Notes under the pieces: generated by a model | Seen by the model: the letters and a program-made list of their open reading frames with translations, nothing else | Databases searched by the model: none | Told to the model about the DNA's origin: nothing | Source of the DNA: Knufia peltigerae | Taxonomy: Eukaryota > Ascomycota > Eurotiomycetes > Chaetothyriales > Trichomeriaceae | Assembly: GCA_030247855.1 (NCBI GenBank) | Contig: JAPDRN010000186.1 | Coordinates: 1 to 53,580, forward strand | Direction: 5' to 3' | Length of the DNA: 53,580 nt | Shown: positions 34,348 through 46,267 of the stretch, in pieces | Layout of the letters: each line of letters starts with the position of its first letter | Position numbering within the stretch: the first letter of the stretch is position 1 | Position numbers and translations under genes: made by a program

Positions 34348-37300
34348 ATGTCGGTCTCAGTCGGTGAGCTTGACGCCACCGTCAAGGCTTTCCAAGAGGG
34401 CAAGGGTGACGTACAGAAGCAAGCCCAACAAAAGCTGAACGAGTTCAAATCCAACCCCGATGCCTGGTTGATGGTGGACAAGATCCTTCAAGAGTCTTCG
34501 TACATGCCGACTAAATACCTTGGTCTGCAGGTCTTGGATGATGTTGTCAACACGCGATGGAAGGTTTTGCCTCGAGACCAGTGCCTCGGGATTCGAAATT
34601 TCGTGGTCAACCAGATCCTGCAGGCTTCAGAAACTGAAGAATCCCTCAAGGCCAACAAACTCTTCCTCAACAAGCTTGATTTGACTCTGGTCACTATTCT
34701 CAAACAAGAATGGCCACATCACTGGCCGACGTTCATCAATGAAATCATTTCCGCCTGCCACAGTGGCTTGTCGGTTTGCGAAAACAACATGACCATTCTG
34801 CGACTCCTTTCTGAGGAGGTCTTTGATTTCTCCCAAGACCAAATGACCTCTACCAAGGCTAAGAATCTCAAGACTAGCATGTGTTCAGAGTTTTCATCCA
34901 TCTTCCAGCTGTGTAATGAAGTTCTCACGACAGCCAACTCGATCACGCTGGTCAAGGCCACGTTGGAGACTCTGCTACGTTTCTTGAATTGGATTCCCTT
35001 GGGCTTCATTTTCGAGACAAAGCTCATCGATACTCTGGTCACCCGATTCCTGGAAGTGGATCAATTTCGCAACATTACTCTCAAATGTCTGACCGAAATC
35101 GGCGGTCTACAGCTCGGCCAGCAGTATGAGTATGACGACAAGCTCATCCAGATGTTCACCGAGACTTTGACTGTAGTTTCCAAGACCATTTCTCTCGATA
35201 CTGATTTCCGTGAAGCATACGCAAAAGCAAAAGCCTCCGAACAAGAATACATTCTCAACCTGGCCATCTTCCTATGCAATTACTTCTCGGCTCATCTCCA
35301 GACCATCGAACGCCTGCCGAATCCCGATTATCTCCTGACGGGTCATTTCTATTTGATCAAAATCAGTCTGATCGACGACCGAGAGATTTTCAAGATCTGC
35401 CTGGAATACTGGAACAAATTAGTCCAGGAATTGTATGAAGAGATGCAGCAACTGCCTATAACTGAGCTTAATCCTCTCGTGAATATGGGCGTAACTGGTC
35501 TGGCCAACGGCGGTGCACCTCATCCCAGCACACTCGCAAACTACCCCTTGCGGAAACACAAGTATGGGCAGGTCTTGACGAGCTTGAGACAAGTGATGGT
35601 GGAGAAAATGGTCCGACCTGAAGAAGTCCTCATTGTAGAAAATGACGAGGGAGAGATAGTGCGCGAGTTCGTCAAGGAGAGTGACACCATTCAACTCTAC
35701 AAGACAACCCGAGAATGCCTGGTGTACTTGACGCATCTGGACGTTGTGGACACGGAAAACATCATGTCCGAGAAACTTGCCCGGCAAGTAGACGGCTCCG
35801 AATGGTCTTGGAACAACTGCAACACACTATGTTGGGCCATCGGCTCAATATCTGGCGCCATGAACGAAGAGACCGAGAAGCGCTTCTTGGTCACCGTGAT
35901 TAAGGATCTGCTTGGTCTTACGGAGATGAAGCGTGGCAAAGACAACAAGGCGGTCGTGGCCAGTAATATCATGTACATTGTCGGCCAGTATCCTCGTTTC
36001 CTGAAGGCGCACTGGAAATTTCTCAAGACCGTCGTTAACAAGCTGTTTGAGTTCATGCATGAAACTCACGAGGGTGTCCAGGACATGGCTTGCGATACTT
36101 TCATCAAAATTGCCAACAAATGCAAACGACATTTTGTGGCGCTGCAACCTGGCGAGACAGAACCGTTCATCGACGAGATTGTGCGGAACATGCAAAAGAT
36201 CACCTGTGATCTCACCCCTCAACAAATCCACACATTCTACGAGGCATGTGGTTACATGATATCGGCACAAGGCCAGAAGAGTGTTCAGGATCGATTGATC
36301 GACAATCTAATGGCATTACCGAATCAGGCCTGGGACAACATCATTGCTCAAGCGAATCGCGATTCATCCATCTTGCAAGATGCCGAAACGATCAAGGTGA
36401 TTGGCAACATTATGAAGACTAACGTGGCAGCGTGCTCATCAATAGGAACTTATTTCTACTCGCAAATTGGTCGCATTTACCACGACATGCTCAACATGTA
36501 CCGGGCATCGAGCTCATTGATTTCAGACGCCGTCGCTTCTGGTGGTAAGTTCAAGTAGTCTAACTAAGAGATCTGCTCAATACTAACACAATACAGGCAA
36601 CGTGGCGACCAAGACTCCCAAAGTCCGCGGCTTGCGTACTATCAAAAAAGAGATTCTGAAGCTCGTCGACATCTACGTGCAAAAGGCCGATGACCTCCAG
36701 ATGGTCAATGACACTATGGTTCCGCCTCTCCTTGATGCCATTCTGCTCGACTACCAGCGCAATGTCCCGGACGCTCGAGACGCTGAAGTGCTCAGTGTTA
36801 CTACTACCATCGTCCATAAGCTACATGTACGTTGGACCCCGCGAAGATCTCGGCATCTGGTCAGAGATGTACTTGTTGGAGTTTTGACTTGTACTAACGT
36901 GCTACAGAATCTAATGGAAGACAAGATTTCTCCCATCATGGATGCCATCTTTGAATGTACGCTAGAGATGATCAACAAAGACTTCCACGAGTATCCCGAG
37001 TTCCGAGTCGAATTCTTCAAGCTTTTGCAAGCTATCAACTTGTTCTGCTTCCCGGCACTGCTCAAACTCGACGGCCGTCAATTCAAGCTGATCATCGACT
37101 CCTGCATGTGGGCCAGCAAACACGACAACCGAGAGGTCGAGAACACAGGCCTGTCGATGTGTCTCGAGCTGATCAACAACATGGCCGAGACCGATGCACA
37201 AACGTCGGGTGTCTTTTTCTCACAGTTCTACATTTCTATCCTACAAGACGTGTTCTATGTTCTCACCGACTCGGATCACAAAGCCGGTTTCAAGTCACAG

Positions 37301-37699
37301 TGCATGCTGTTGGCGCGTATGTTTCAGCTGGTTGAAGCCAACAAGATTTCACAACCACTGTACCAAAATGGCCAAGCAGCACCCGGCACATCCAACAAGC
37401 AGTTTGTCACCGAATTCACCGCCAATCTACTTCAAAATGCCTTTCCCAACCTGCAAGACGTGCAAATCCAGCATTTCGTCACTGGACTGTTCACCCTTAA
37501 TGAGGATGCCAACAAGTTCAAGACACACATGCGTGACTTTTTAATCTCACTCAAGGAGTTTGCCGGCGACAATGCCGAGTTGTATGCGGAAGAACGTGAA
37601 CAGGAGAAGAAGGATCTCGCCTCGGCTGAACGTGAGCGAGCCATGAAGGTCGGCGGTCTTATCAAGCCCTCGGACCTCGATCAGGACGACGAGCTCTGA
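34348..37699 (+). CDS. CRM1: Exportin-1 / CRM1 nuclear export receptor
   Basis: Three exons (34348-36544, 36597-36826, 36908-37699) give 1072 residues, matching the family length. The ATG at 34348 (GCCATG) gives MSVSVGELDATVKAFQEGKGD. Intron 2 (36827-36907) is 81 nt and in frame without a stop, but the spliced sequence VHKL-H-NLMEDKISPIMDAIFECTLEMI matches the family, so it is removed. The importin-beta N-terminal domain, the exportin HEAT repeats (QEWPHHWPTFINEI) and the conserved DNKAVVASNIMYIVGQYPRFLKAHWKFLK block are present. Leptomycin B targets a cysteine in the human block LLGLCEQKRGKDNK; here it is Thr525 (LLGLTEMKRGKDNK), as in baker's yeast. By family knowledge CRM1 binds leucine-rich export signals with Ran-GTP and carries proteins and RNPs out of the nucleus. 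Confidence 0.97.
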
Positions 37700-39361
37700 C
37701 TAGAAGAAGAACTCCGGACGGAGTTTGCGGTGCGTGCCGCCGAGGACAGCCAGCCCGCCGGGCCTTCGGTTGAACACTACGCTATGGAGAGTGCGACTGA
37801 AGAAGACTACGAAAGTGGATGGGTGTTCTACAAGTGCTGATGCCACCCCGTGACCGGTTGGCAGGGCCGCGACATGAGGCGGCGACGACGACGGGACGCA
37901 CTTGATACATGTTCGAGATTTTCCTTGCGCGATATTGAGATACCAAAAAGCATGGCCTTTTGGCAGGATACCTTTTAGATCGTCACTCGACAGGCTCGGA
38001 TTGGGCACTTATTCTTGCATGCCTGCAACGAGCTGAGGTCAAGGAATGCTGACATGACTGTTCAGCTCGGTTCGATGCATGACGCATTCTGGCGAGATGT
38101 CGACTGGTAGAACTCTAGATGCGATCAATGCATGATGCAGACCTGGAGGATATGACCCAGCTCTCTGTTATGTGCATCACCCTATATTGGGAATACAGCT
38201 CCGTAGAGGTAGTAACTACATGATAAGATGAGATTTAACAGTCAAAGCATTCTTGAAGCATTTTCATTTTTGTCCACATTGACCTGCTTCCAGGCTAGCA
38301 TCGGCCCTCATTGTATCACCCTGGCGTCCATGTGTACAAGGAGAGACGCAGCTGAGAAGGGTTCAGTGACGCGAGGATGGTGGTGAGAAGATAGGCGAAC
38401 GGGCGGTAAGCTCCAATGAACGGGCCTCGATCCGCGCCGCCCATGATGCATGATGCCAGATGAGGTGACACTGTGTCTCGTAAGCCTTGTCTTGAGGGTG
38501 TGTAGAGGCGCAGCGGCAGGGTGTAGGAGAAGGAGGCGAGCAAAGGATTGTACTGTGATGCGGAAGGGTACGGGGGCCAGAGGGATTATTTGCGTGGTCT
38601 GACGGTTGTCATGCCCATAATGAAGACGACCCGAGTGCCTATTCCGTCCTCCGTCTGGCGCCCGGAGATGATCTTCTTTCAGATACCCTGCATGCCTATT
38701 GTACCGCATAATTTAGGGACCTACGGGTGGTTCGGCTGTGGGCTTGGGGTGCCCTGACCGACCATTCTGGAACTTGCGAGGTGGTTCGGCGGTTGAGCCG
38801 GTGAGCAGACTCACCCCAAGGCAGATGAAGATGGATCACTTGATTGGTCTTCTGTATTTTTCCGAGTCACACAATGGTGCTCGCATGCTGTACAGAGGTC
38901 GTCTGGTGGAAGGGGAAGTACTTGCCTTACCTCTCTCTCCCTTGGGCCTGTGAGGCTATTCCGACTCGTATCGCCAGGCGATCACGGGTGCTTGCGCCTA
39001 ATTGGGGTAGTACGCGGGGCGCCATGACCATCTGACAAACTGCATGCATCATCTGCAATTCAACGACCTTTTTCTTGTGTTTGCCCTCCTCCATCCTCCC
39101 GTATATTGAGCCATTTCAAGCCGGGCTCCCATTCTCTGTGTCGTGATTGCGATTAGAGTACACTACACAACATTCATCAGCAGCACCCCTCGTCGATTCT
39201 CACGAAGCTCGCATCAAAGGTCGAAGTCAAAACAACCCATCAATTCCCTCACAATACACTACCCACCAGCCATTCTCTCTCCTCTTCGATTGCTTCAAGA
39301 GAAGTCCAAGGCAAGGAACTGCATGACTACATTTACAAGCCGCCCACATCATCCTTTCACA
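37700..39361. other. Spacer between CRM1 and YPI1
   Basis: No gene is supported over 1.66 kb. One GCTCCGTA core is near 38198. Pyrimidine-rich sequence from about 39170 to 39360 is probably the leader of YPI1. Upstream ATGs in frame exist (39323), but the family start is at 39362. Confidence 0.45.
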
Positions 39362-39964
39362 ATGTCTAATCGCAACAATTCACCACGACCCGCAAACACC
39401 AGCGGCCCCTCCCTGACAAGACGAACAGCCGTGGTTCCGGGCACGGCCGCCGCAACACGTCGCGCAAACGCGGGCAGTTCCACTCAGACCATCACCCCTT
39501 CGGACAGTACATCGTCGAGATCCGTTTCCCCAGATCCGCTGGTGCTGAGATTGCGAGGGGCTCACGACGCGGGCGCCAGACCTCGGCCGAGGAGAAGAAT
39601 CACCTGGGCCGAAGACGTCGTGGACAACGAGGGACTCGGACGCAAGAGCAGCAAGGTGTGCTGTATATATCATCGACCGCGGGAGTTTGGCGAGAGTTCG
39701 AGCGAGGACGACAGCAGCAGCGACAGTGATAGCTCGCGCGGCGGCGGTAGTGATAGCGACGACGACGGAGGTGCGAGGATGAGCGGGAACAGACGTGGAC
39801 GGAAACACGAAAAGGGTCATGGACACAAACATGGCGACGGTGGCGACGACTGTGGTGACCATGGACAGGGACACGGCAAGGCTAAAGACAAGAGAAGACC
39901 GAGTCCCAATGCCTACGAAAAGATGCCCAAGTATCATCCCAAAGATCAAGTGTTGAAGATATAG
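39362..39964 (+). CDS. YPI1: Ypi1/inhibitor-3 type regulator of protein phosphatase 1
   Basis: A single exon of 200 residues (ATG 39362, MSNRNNSPRPAN). The signature of the family is at residues 78-116: RRITWAEDVVDNEGLGRKSSK followed by VCCIYHRPREFGESSSED. The RxITW part acts as the RVxF-like docking site, and the Cys/His region CCIYHRP is invariant in inhibitor-3. A Ser/Asp-rich acidic stretch and a His/Gly/Lys-rich tail (HEKGHGHKHGDGGDDCGDHGQGHGK) make up the C-terminus. By family knowledge the protein binds the PP1 catalytic subunit (Glc7) and is needed with Sds22 for its assembly and nuclear localisation. The His/Cys-rich tail could bind metal, though this is only an inference. Confidence 0.92.
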   Translation: MSNRNNSPRPANTSGPSLTRRTAVVPGTAAATRRANAGSSTQTITPSDSTSSRSVSPDPLVLRLRGAHDAGARPRPRRRITWAEDVVDNEGLGRKSSKVCCIYHRPREFGESSSEDDSSSDSDSSRGGGSDSDDDGGARMSGNRRGRKHEKGHGHKHGDGGDDCGDHGQGHGKAKDKRRPSPNAYEKMPKYHPKDQVLKI

Positions 39965-42900
39965 AAGGCCCCCAAAATGTGCTATTAACGAATGGGAAGA
40001 GGTCATGGGTTGAATTCAAACTTCATAAACGGAGGCTGCGTACAAACGCCAAATTTCTGGGACCACAGCACACACACATGTCATGAAGGATGTGCCCGAG
40101 ACTGGTGATTGTATAGGTTGATCAAGAGGCACTGGGATGGAGGACTTTTTCATTGGATTAAGGGGCTGTTTACGATTGATGATGATAATAATGAGCAGGT
40201 TGGATTTCTTTTATTATGTGTGTCATGCTGGGAGGCCCCCTTGCAGCAAAGCAGGTCATGATCAGCTTGTATACGAGCAGTGGTGTTTAGCAGGATATCA
40301 ATTTGATTGGATTTGTGAAGGCTTCTCCCTGTCACGCTCTCTTTGGATGGCACGACTGTGTTCGCCTTTTTCCATCTTCTCCCTATACTCATACAATTAC
40401 CTTTCTACCCAACGATCGTCATCGAGGATGTCAGGTTGGCACGCTACGTTGAACGAGACACGCGATCGTACTCGTCCTCGTCCTCGTTTTCGTCCTCGTA
40501 TTTACACTGGGAGTTTGTTGTTTCACAGCCACCACCACACAATCATGAATACACATCCTTAATGCGCACGCCGCAGTAACTTGTACGGAAGCGGAGAAAC
40601 GAGGTGCCACTGAATCCTTACTTACCTACCTAGGTACGTACCATAATGGAAGTCATTTATGTTGACTGTTCATTCATTCTTTCTTTCTTTCTTTCTTTCT
40701 GCCCTTCCTGGGCTCGCCAGCTTATAGTCCTCGATAATGCGTCGTTCAACAAGATCTGTCCTGTTGCTCCTCGTACAACGAGAGGATCTTGATCAAGACT
40801 TTCACTGACCTTACTCTGTATCTGCCCCTGCTCATGCTTGATGCAGGAGGAGGGGGGAAACCACTTCGACAGTAACCGGAGGTGGTCATCTAAAGGCCAC
40901 GCAGTGCGTTCTTTTGTGTCTAGGAGACGCGAATGCTTCTCCTTTTCTTTTTGGGAAAGACGCGCAATCAGAAATGCACACCAGTATACACACACCCTGC
41001 TGCTGACTGGCGATATTGCAAGGTACGAGTAGACAGGCCATTCTCGCCCGGGCGAACTTACACTTCCAACTACATGCCGTTGTGATGTGCAACAACAACC
41101 CGCAGATTTGACAGACAAGACGGACAGTCTCCGGGGCCAATTTGTTAGTCGTACTCCTACGAGTACTGAGGCACCTCGTCCCTGATGTGCCCCCTCGTCA
41201 TCCATCAGCTTGGGACTGATGAGAGTGACGAAAGGCGAGAAACCCAAGAGACAAGACGGACCATGTAAGCTTTTTACCCCGTACAGTTGCATGGAGACGA
41301 CACGACAAAGAAGGGTCGTTGATCCTGGAAACGAAGATCTTCTTCCAATTGGAAAGAGCAATACTCCGTGACGGGGGCGAGCGATGATAAGGATTCGCTC
41401 AACCCATATTCTTGTCGATCACAAAGCCATGTCTCTGCGTACTGTACAGTACAAAATACTCGCAAAAGGAAAATCCCACTTGGCCTGAAGAAGAATATGG
41501 GTGGGTGTACTGAAACGGTCCAAAAAAAAACTAGAGAATCCTTCTTGTCGATGCATGGACAAGCATGGTTAGAGCGTACTCATCCGTACACGAACGGCAA
41601 AGGTTGTCTCTCTTCACGCGAGAAGGGTCTAGCAAAGCCCTGGAGGAGTCACGAGTACGACTACGAGTACAAATGTTACCCACGCCGTCGGGAGGACCCA
41701 GGCGGGATCGACCCTTGCTTAGCTACCGATGGACCTGGAGCGAAATGAAAAGGAAAGGCCATGATGACAGGGACATGGTAGCGAAAAGTGGGCTGGCGCG
41801 TCAAATGAGCCTTGCTCGCTCCACGAGAAATAACAACGACAAATCGATAGATCGAGGGGAGGGGCTGATGATGATTTTGATTCCTTCAGGCATTACTACT
41901 CATTCCTACGGAGTATCTCAATTCTCCATTATTTCATGCACGAGTCCAGAATTGTGCTCGTTTGACCATTTTTGGACATTCGACCGACCGGAATTTCCAT
42001 AGCAGCTGAGGGACGCTTCGAACATTTGCCTCCATGGTCGATCATCAGCCTCAAACCTCTATCCAGACGGTTCGTTCGAAAATGCAAAACCTCTCTCCAC
42101 GGATGCACTTCCGTCGTCGACACTGTCATCATCATCGGTCCATCAAGAGGGAAACATGTCTCGTCTCAAGACCTTAGCTGATCATTCACGAGGCGCTTTC
42201 AGTCTGCACATTACGAGCGTTCCGAGAGACAATTATACCTCGGTTCAAATCCCCTGTACTGTGTCACCCGGTCTGTAGAAAGGGATTACGACTGATGAAC
42301 CAGGGTAGAGAGAGTACTCGTCCTCAGGTCAATTCGCTAAAGGTGCGTCAGGACTCAACTTTCGCCATGCCTGCTACACCTTCTTCTCGTTAAGGCACTG
42401 GGTTTATCCTTCATCGCGCTTTTGAAGGGCAGATCTTTGGTAACCTCTCAGCACTTGTGATACCGAGTACTTTGCGTGCCCTCTCAATACTCAGTGGGCA
42501 TGCTTTGGCCTTTCAAGCGATAGAACAATGTTTCCTTGCGAAGAAAGAGTCGCCGGATTACCGGCTCGTCCAATCTGCGTTGCTCCCTCTGTCGGTGTCG
42601 GAGCTCTGGAAAACTAAATTCTCGGAGCATCACCTTCGGTCTCTTCATTCCCAAGTCAAGGGTCCCCGGCATGACAGCAGTCTCATCTTTATGAACAATC
42701 AACTATGTGAGGAGACATCCTACTTTTTCTGTCTGAGGAAGGCTTCGAAAGTGAACGCTTCCACCTGCGTGTTTGACACAATGTCTGTCAGTCCAAAGGC
42801 TAGTCTCGAACTTTGACTGAAGTTGGAAGGCTTCAGGGAAGTACTCGTACACATGTTTCGGTATCCGACAAACTGACATCGCAGATCAACACCCGTTAAA

Positions 42901-44572
42901 GGTTTGGGGGTACGGGTCACGCAGCCAACCTCTCGATGGCGGCCAACGAATATTGGTCTATTAGAGTCTTCATGCTTCTACTTCGGCTCAAGTCGACCTT
43001 TGAAAGAATTCTTTCGCTTCATGCACGAGAAACAGTAAGCCCGCTCGAGAGGCACAGAATCGTGGCCAAATGTGCTTCGGTTACGAGTACTCTTACCAGG
43101 GCCTCTCTTCGTCAATTCATTGAACATCGCGTGGTCCCCAAACTACAGTAGGAACACAGCATGTCGTTTAGCATGGTGCTCTGCACATGCTTCTGTTTGG
43201 TTACCCTCAATCAACGTCCCTGCAGTAGCTTTGAGAACCGATGATCTTCTTCCCTTCTGTCTCGGGGGATTGAGTTCTAGCCAGGCACCAAAAACCCATG
43301 CATCTTTCCTTTTAGGCTGCATTCATAGCCTCAGGAACGGTTCCTTATAAGCGCACTTTTTCATGCGGCGGTCGCTACTTAGCGGCCGTTCCGATTTGCC
43401 GCAAGGGGGAAAATCTCGAAATCCTTTTGTGCCCTACGGAGTACTCCCAGACTTGAGGATTTTCCTAGACAATAAACAATTCTAGACACCCAAGACGGGA
43501 GCAATGGAAAGATTCGCCCCCAGACGGGTCGTTCGCTTGGCAGTTTCTCGGTGTATCCCAACGTCAGAAGGTTCCATTGTTCACAGGCACGCGACAGAGC
43601 ATCCTCCTACGAGTACAACTTGTGCGCATAGAAGTCGCTCAGTGTATCGCGGGCACTCCGTGCGGACGAAATCACCTCGCCAGCCGTAATTCCCGTTACG
43701 TGGCTACACGCTAAATTGAGATGTGTGCACAACCATGCTGACACTCACTTTCGGATGGGCGATTCAAAGAGGCCAGAGATCGACGCCGGGCATCTTGCGA
43801 GCACTACTCGCCTCCCACACTTCAATTTGCGGGCTCAACTACGGATAACGAAAGACTTGATCAGAGGAATCGCTCAACAGCTAGACCGAGTACGGATATC
43901 ATTTTCTACCTTTTCACTGACACACGTACTCCACGTTCTTTTAGTGCTGGCCTGCTTGATCAAATCAACATCAACGGTCCTCCAAGAAGGATTCCGAATG
44001 CCCTTGGGACGCGTTCCGCCTTTTTTGCCAGTTGCATACTGTAAACAACAAGGACGCCCCTGTGGACAAGGTTCCACTTCTGCAACCATAGTCTCGGATG
44101 GCGCTCCCCGTTCTCCTTCTAGTCAGTTTCAATGTCGTCCTCTCCCCCATGTTTCCACTTGCCCGTCAACTCTCTTTCTCTGTGCTCCGGAGTACCTCGC
44201 AGCCTACTCCAGCCCGAGAGTACTTGGGAGGGAAGGTTTTCTAAACATCCCCGCCAGTCCGATGCACTAGCAACAATCAATTGTCCAGGGTGCTTGACTG
44301 GGATGTTCTAGAGATTATTGTAACCTCCCCCCTGTCCATGGTAATAAACCACTCCCAACCCCAAGGTGGGTCATCACCAATGGTGGACCGGTGGGCTTTG
44401 CAGCATATGAAGACGGTCGGAATATGAAAAACATCATCCTCGCCCCCGCGCAAAAGCCCTGTCTAATACAACACTTTCCCCGTGGTTCATATCAGTTTGA
44501 ACTCAATCGTTTTTGGTCCTTCTCGTGCCGTGCCGTGGTTGTGTTACGTGCCTTTGGGGCCAGGTATTCATC
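39965..44572. other. 4.6-kb gene-poor stretch upstream of the GPCR gene
   Basis: I could build no gene here. It includes a (TTCT)6 microsatellite at 40677-40700, CCTAGGTA at 40629-40636, exact TACGGAGTA copies at 41907-41915 and 43435-43443, a near copy from 41362, and several TACGAGTAC tracts (for example near 41150, 41655, 43083, 43609). Open frames such as 43716-44270 lack good starts or families. It may hold a very long GPCR promoter and leader, or non-coding transcripts. Confidence 0.5.
40677..40700. repeat. (TTCT)6 microsatellite
   Basis: Six perfect tetranucleotide units in the spacer downstream of YPI1. Likely to vary in length between strains. Confidence 0.95.
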
Positions 44573-46267
44573 ATGGCATTCTCAAACTCAGAGATGAGGG
44601 CATTTGACACGGCCGAGAAGGTGGCCTCGGTCTTTTCTGTCCTCGGCGCCATCTTCATCATTTTTACGTTTTTGTTGGACGATCGATTTCGAAAAGCCAT
44701 CAACAGAATGGTCTTCTTCGCCTGTTGGGGCAATCTGTTTTCCAACGTTGCGACGCTGATATCGAGGTCGGGGATCAATTTGGGGGTTGATACCGCTCTA
44801 TGCCAGTTTCAGGGGTTCTTGATCCAATGGTGAGTAGTCTCATTGCGACCAGGGAGGACGTCGCTGATCTAACATGTGTGTATGTCCGGGACAGGTTTAT
44901 GCCGGCGGATGCTCTATGGACCTTTGCGATGGCTTGCAATGTCTATCTATCCTTTTTCCACCGCTATGATGCGACCAAGTTAAGGGCATTGGAGTGGAGA
45001 TACCTGGTGGCCTGTTATGGGATTCCATTTGTTCCGGCATTGGTATTCTTGTTCATCGAAACCGAGAAAAAGGGCAAACTCTATGGTGATGCAGTGGTGA
45101 GTTTTCTTTCTTTCCTTCCGGGCCTCAACATTCCCACCAAAACTTCACAAAGCTGACTTTGAGAACACTATCCAGCTGTGGTGTTGGGTATCGGAGAGTT
45201 GGAATGCCCTTCGCATCGCGACCTTTTATGGTCCCGTGTGGCTCGTAATCCTGGTCACCGTCTTCATCTACATCAAAGTCGGCATGGTTGTCTTTCGGTG
45301 GAGGAAGAAGTTGATGTCCATGGACCAGAGCAACAGTCGGGGCGCCATGGGCGGAGTGGCCGCTAGAAAGGACGTCTCCCTGCAACGAGAATACTCCATG
45401 AATGACATGCCCCAACAACAACAACAACAGAGATATGAGGTCAGGACTCACAGTCAAGCCCCAGACTTTCCGGAGCACAAGCAGCAGCAAGTACTAAATT
45501 CGCCTCAAAACACCACATCCTTCATGGAGGATTCCCTCAGGAGTCCAAATTCACTCAAAAGTCCGACCCATGCGAGATACCCTTCGGTGGACGAGAGTTA
45601 CCCGGAGGAAAGGAGAACCACTGTGGTCGCGGACCAACCGAGTGTTAAAGTTGTGGATGCCAACAAAGCCGCCTTGAGTTACTGCAAGACGGCCATGTTG
45701 TTCTTCATTGCCTTGATCGTTGTATGGTGAGTTTTCCCCCTTACTTTGCACCTTTCCAAGAGGCAAACCATATGGTTTCCCTTGGTGGCTTCAAGTCTAG
45801 CCAGAACTGACTTTTTGTGCGTCACCATCAGGGTCCCTTCGACAATCAATCGAGTCTACACCCTGGCCAAACCAACCGACCCCCAATTCGGACTCGAGTT
45901 CGCCTCGGGTCTTGTACTTCCGTTGCAAGGATTCTGGAATACCATCATCTACATCATGACCAGTCTACCGGCATGTCAGGCACTATTGGCTGACATTGTG
46001 GGTGCACACAGAAGAGGAGGAAGAGGCGGGTACTCAGGTGATTCACAGATGCGTTCTGGGTCACTCGGGGGGTCGAGCAGGAATGCCGCCTACCTCCACC
46101 ACCACACCCTACCTTCGACCGACAACGACAACGAGAACCGAGCCGACATCATGGTGAGTTATGATGGAAAGAATCGAATCGTGAGACACCACTCCAGAAT
46201 TGTCTCCGGAGATGCCAACAGTGCAAGTGGTATCATCAGTCATGACTATATGCCCCACGCCCGATGA
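44573..46267 (+). CDS. cAMP-receptor-like seven-transmembrane G-protein-coupled receptor
   Basis: Four exons (44573-44829, 44895-45096, 45176-45726, 45832-46267) give 481 residues; all junctions keep frame (two split a Trp codon). Seven hydrophobic helices are visible, starting with VASVFSVLGAIFIIFTFLL and ending with GLVLPLQGFWNTIIYIMTSLP. The pattern CRTVNIYLSFFHRYD-like after helix 3 (ACNVYLSFFHRYDATKLRALEWRY) and LWCWVS before helix 5 fit the Dictyostelium cAMP-receptor/fungal GprH-type group. The loop between helices 5 and 6 is very long (about 130 residues) with a six-Gln run and many SP/TP sites, and the tail has a Gly/Arg/Ser-rich then His-rich part. By family knowledge these receptors sense nutrients or unknown ligands and signal through G-alpha and cAMP. 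The ligand is unknown. Confidence 0.88.

Noticed and set aside
42200..42270. A tRNA-like B box (GGTTCAAATCC) at about 42242
   Set aside because: The bases either side do not form the T-arm stem beyond two pairs, and no A box or acceptor stem fits upstream.
43716..44270. 184-codon plus-strand open frame in the gene-poor interval
   Set aside because: The frame has no ATG at its start, mixed composition, no recognisable domain and no splice partners; it reads like open non-coding sequence.
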